A DNA stretch of 64,000 nucleotides from Stercorarius parasiticus. Lineage: Eukaryota > Chordata > Aves > Charadriiformes > Stercorariidae. The notes under the pieces are model-generated. The model was given only the letters and a program-made list of their open reading frames with translations. It had not been told where the DNA came from and ran no database searches. The first letter of the stretch is position 1; each line of letters begins with the position of its first letter. The stretch is taken from positions 145,048-209,047 of the forward strand of contig VWZL01000320.1 in the NCBI GenBank assembly GCA_013396915.1, written 5' to 3'. Both the position numbers and the translations under genes were made by a program. Of the stretch, positions 60,801 to 64,000 are shown in pieces.

Positions 60801-61640
60801 AATTCAGCTATGAAGATCAATCACTATCTGGTAGGTTAAGTATGACACATAACTTTCTTGTGAAGCCTGATAGGCTCCAGATGCAAAGTGAGCTCAGTGC
60901 ACATCTTCTAACGGAAATTATCTCCTTTACTGACAAATTTGGATGCTTTTGTGCTTGTAACAACTGCTTGCACAGCACATGCTCTGCTGCAAATTATGGT
61001 GTGATTCTGTGCTTGGCAGATAAATAGAAACAAAGCATAAATGACTCAAGGGGAAGTTTCTCCCCCCTCTTTCTTCTCTCCCATCAAACCTCTCGGGACT
61101 TTCACATGACAACTAGTTCCTCCATGATGTCTTTTGCAATTCCTGCATTTCTTACCTAGGACCAAGTCTGACGAGGTATCACCTGACAGCAGGTTAGTTG
61201 TGTCTGCAGGAGTAAATGGAATCTGCCTGGGGCCATTCTCTACCAGTGTGGCCTGCTGCCATCAGATGGCCTGTACCCCTGCTGTTAAACTCTCAGCCTC
61301 CAGATCACACTGGATACTTGCAAACCACTTACTGTGAATCAGCCCTGATCTGTGTTAACTCCCAAACCATGCCCAATTTTGCTAGGTGTCCCAGACCAGT
61401 ATCATGTTAGAGACCATTTTAATATTTTAGACCTATAACCAGGGATGTTCCCTGGTCCTAACTAGTACACATATAACCATAATATCTGACTGCAGATTCA
61501 TACTTCAAATAAAAATGACCTGTGAAGCTAGAGTAATAGGATAACAGTAAGCATAAAGGAATTCAGATAAAGGCAAAGTCAACTCAGCTATTTCTAGCAA
61601 CTGTGATTTTTTAAAAAGTACAAATAAGTAATAAATATTT
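57840..61640. other. AT-rich unique stretch, no gene seen
   Basis: Contains AT alternation with a small inverted repeat (gagcatatataaatgctc, 58838-58855) and a run of A at 59873-59887. The frame at 58947-59384 (145 codons) is AT-driven, rich in Ile, Asn, Phe and Lys, and has no domain. Confidence 0.45.
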
Positions 61641-62037
61641 CACAGAATCACAGAACTGTGTGGGTTGGAATGGACCTTTGGAGATCATCTAGTCCAACCC
61701 TCCTGACAATGCAGGTTCACCTAGAATAGGTTGGACAGGAGCACATTCAGGCGGGTTTTGAATATCTCCAGAGAAGGAGACTCCACAAGCTCTCTGAGCA
61801 GCCTCTTCCACTGCTCTGGCACCCTCAATGCAAAGAATTTTTTTTCTCATGTTCAGACAGAATTTCTTGTGTTCCAGTTTGTGCCCGTTGCCCCTTGTCC
61901 TGTCACCGGCCACCACTGAAAAGAGTCTGGCCCCATCCTCTTCACACCCACCCTTTAGATATTTATAAGCATTGATGAGATCCCCTCTCAATCTTCTCTT
62001 CTCCAGAATAAACAGACCCAGGTGTCTCCAACTGTTT
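61641..62037 (-). mobile_element. CR1 LINE copy, 5'-truncated
   Basis: Tail at the left (cacagaatcacagaac), then the reversed 3' UTR and C-terminal codons. On the minus strand it reads [51 protein letters not shown], then a shifted frame near 61845 covering [20 protein letters not shown]. The start near 62037 (ggcctggga-type codons mutated) is vague. Wording is nearly the same as the copy at 42.4 kb (gcaggttcacctagaatagg, cattcaggcgggttttgaat), so the two belong to the same subfamily. Confidence 0.93.
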
Positions 62038-64000
62038 CACAAAAAGTGGTTTATCTATTTATTGGAAATAAAAGTTTCTTAATAGGAATTGCATTCTATT
62101 TGGGCAGAATGTAATTAAGTTTTGAATTTTCTTTTGTTCTATAGTATAAGACATTATTGCTTCTACATTTTTGGTCATGGTAAAAGACTTAAAAATAATC
62201 CTTCTACCCCCTTCATTCTTCTGGCAAGACATCAAAAGTAGATTTACTTAGCCTGTGTTTATGATAAACAATAAATATTCCTACAAGTTCTGATCCTATA
62301 ACACTTACTTGCCTGAGTTGGCCCATCGACTTATGTTGATGTTGGTTCAGGATTCAAATTAAGTCAGAAGAAACCTTTCTATTAATTTCCACAGGCTTTG
62401 AAGTAGATTCTTGTGTGCCAACAATTCTTCTTTCAGTGAGTTATCCAAAGGCACATTAGTGACTTCAGGTATGTTTTGGCATCTGGATTAGTTCTCATTG
62501 CAAAGTGTTCAACAGTGAAAAGCAGTGAAGGCTTTCTGTTCTTTGCCAAAATCAATATCTGTGACAAAAGAGTTCAACAAACTCAAACTCATACAGAACA
62601 ATTAGGCCAAGTATGTACAAATTTACATAAAACACCTATCTGGGATACAGATTTTGGATTCTAGCCCTTACAACAAGCTCCAGTATACTGTAGAAATAAA
62701 AATGTATTTAGTCTATAAACAAAATTTAAAAAGAGAGGGGAAAAGGAAGAAAAGAGAAGGAAAAAAAAGGCAATTATTGCAGTTACCTTTAGAACAGAAG
62801 ATATGTTTTCTAGGGTAAAATTCTTTGAATTCATCAGCTTTACATGGGGATCCAGTTGCGGTTTTGGAGGTTTGGGGTTTTTTTGCCTTTCATTCTAATC
62901 AGTCAAAGCCTTACCTTCCTACTGTAAGCTTCATTTAAGTTTTTCAATGTATATTGGGCCCTTTTAAAGCTCAGTACTGTTATGAAGGACACCTCATTTT
63001 AAAACAGTGGGCATAAGGCTTTTAAGTTAAGGCTGAGGTACTGAAAAAGTGGTATATGATGAATCTCAGCTTGACTACCTACCAGGACTACCTCAACGTG
63101 GTCCTGTTTTTCGGTAGGTGATGTATTCTGTAGCTCCATGGATTTCAGTGAGTTCTCCAGCTCTTTGTGAAACTACTTTTTTTTTTTTAAATTATACGGA
63201 TGATTCTTTGTCTTGACTTAAAGAGAACTATTGCAAAAAGTTTAGTTATAAATCCCTAAAAATCCTACTTTTAATTGCACGTGCTACATATCAGCTCAGT
63301 GTTTGGTTAGTGCTTTCCCTCACAGGTTCTAGACAATACATCTCCCTCTTACTCATAGTTTGGAAAACACAAATAATTTTCAAGTTAAAAAAAAAAGAAA
63401 AGGAAATCTTCATATTTTGAGTTCCCTTCTTTGAACAGCAAAGAACTGGCACAAGTTTACATTTTGATACATGTGAGATAAGGCGTTCTCCATCTTTCCC
63501 ACGGTATAACTTTTTCTTTGTCATGTACTTTCCAATATATAAGTTTTCAAACCTCTGCGGTGTTGACAACAACTTTACATTCACAGCTCACTTTTTTTTT
63601 TTCATTCATAATTCTTCAAGGCAGATTAGTGTCTGCCATAGAAATTCCTTACAGGGAAAAAAGTGTTAGTAGGGGAAAGTGTAATGAGTTTTCTGTGCAA
63701 GCCAGCACCTGGACAATCAAAATTGCCTACATCCTGGAACCATTGACATCTCAGCAAAATGCCAGTAAATCCTTAAGGTTTGCTAGTGAATGATAATCAG
63801 ACAGTGATGATCCAATTCTTTGGTCTATCCCTACTTGGTTTGATGGTTAAAAAGTAATGTTAGGATCTGCCATTTGAAGGCATGGATTTTATTAATCATG
63901 GAAATCTAAAGCACCATGCTATATGTTTTCGACTTCCAGACATTTAACTATTTGCAGATTACAGTTAGTGCTGGTAGTACAGTTTATTAAATTACCTTAT
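62038..64000. other. AT-rich unique sequence, no gene seen
   Basis: No transposon or exon recognised. T/A runs occur near 63177-63190 and 63388-63399. The frames at 63291-63584 (minus) and 63518-63793 have no domain. Confidence 0.45.
62728..62770 (+). repeat. polypurine tract, 43 bases
   Basis: Only A and G from 62728 to 62770, with ggggaaaaggaagaaaagag in the middle. A low-complexity tract able in principle to form a triplex. Confidence 0.9.

Noticed and set aside
1..64000. CRISPR arrays, bacterial operons, phage genes, tRNA or rRNA genes
   Set aside because: None seen. The sequence is vertebrate noncoding DNA, and no regularly spaced palindromic repeats or tRNA B-box/cloverleaf patterns were found by eye.

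Overview
This window looks like bird nuclear DNA with no recognisable protein-coding gene. It is AT-rich and noncoding almost throughout. It carries at least seven clear chicken-repeat-1 (CR1) LINE copies, most cut off at the 5' end and several ending in the CR1 tail motif (ATTCTATG-like or TGATTCTGTG-like). It also carries two LTRs of families common in bird genomes. Long AT-rich stretches, short microsatellites and faint MIR-like SINE remnants make up the rest. CR1 plus these LTR types points to a bird. I cannot name the species, and assignment beyond birds would be a guess.

Layout. 0-6 kb: a long decayed CR1 (about 0.88-2.69 kb, plus strand) with a readable reverse transcriptase, then unique DNA with one hairpin repeat. 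6-25 kb: a small CpG-rich patch at 6.63-6.78 kb, two old MIR-like remnants, a very old CR1-like fragment at 17.5 kb, a CR1 without a tail at 17.9-18.5 kb, a head-to-head CR1 pair at 22.15-22.99 kb and another CR1 at 23.9-24.3 kb. 25-42 kb: a block of about 16 kb with no LINE or LTR that I can see, only simple repeats and one MIR-like piece. 42-64 kb: three minus-strand CR1 pieces (42.4, 50.9 and 61.6 kb) and two minus-strand LTRs (47.34-47.93 and 56.73-57.84 kb).

The open frames of 60-206 codons fall into three groups. Some are broken CR1 reverse transcriptase. Some are translations of LTR or simple-repeat DNA. The rest are chance frames in AT-rich DNA without splice context or recognisable domains. 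No operon, CRISPR array, tRNA, rRNA or host exon was identified. The window is best read as an intergenic or intronic repeat landscape. I did not find a new biological system. The points most worth checking are the CpG patch, the head-to-head CR1 pair, the tailless CR1, the LTR with an internal minisatellite and the repeat-poor middle block.
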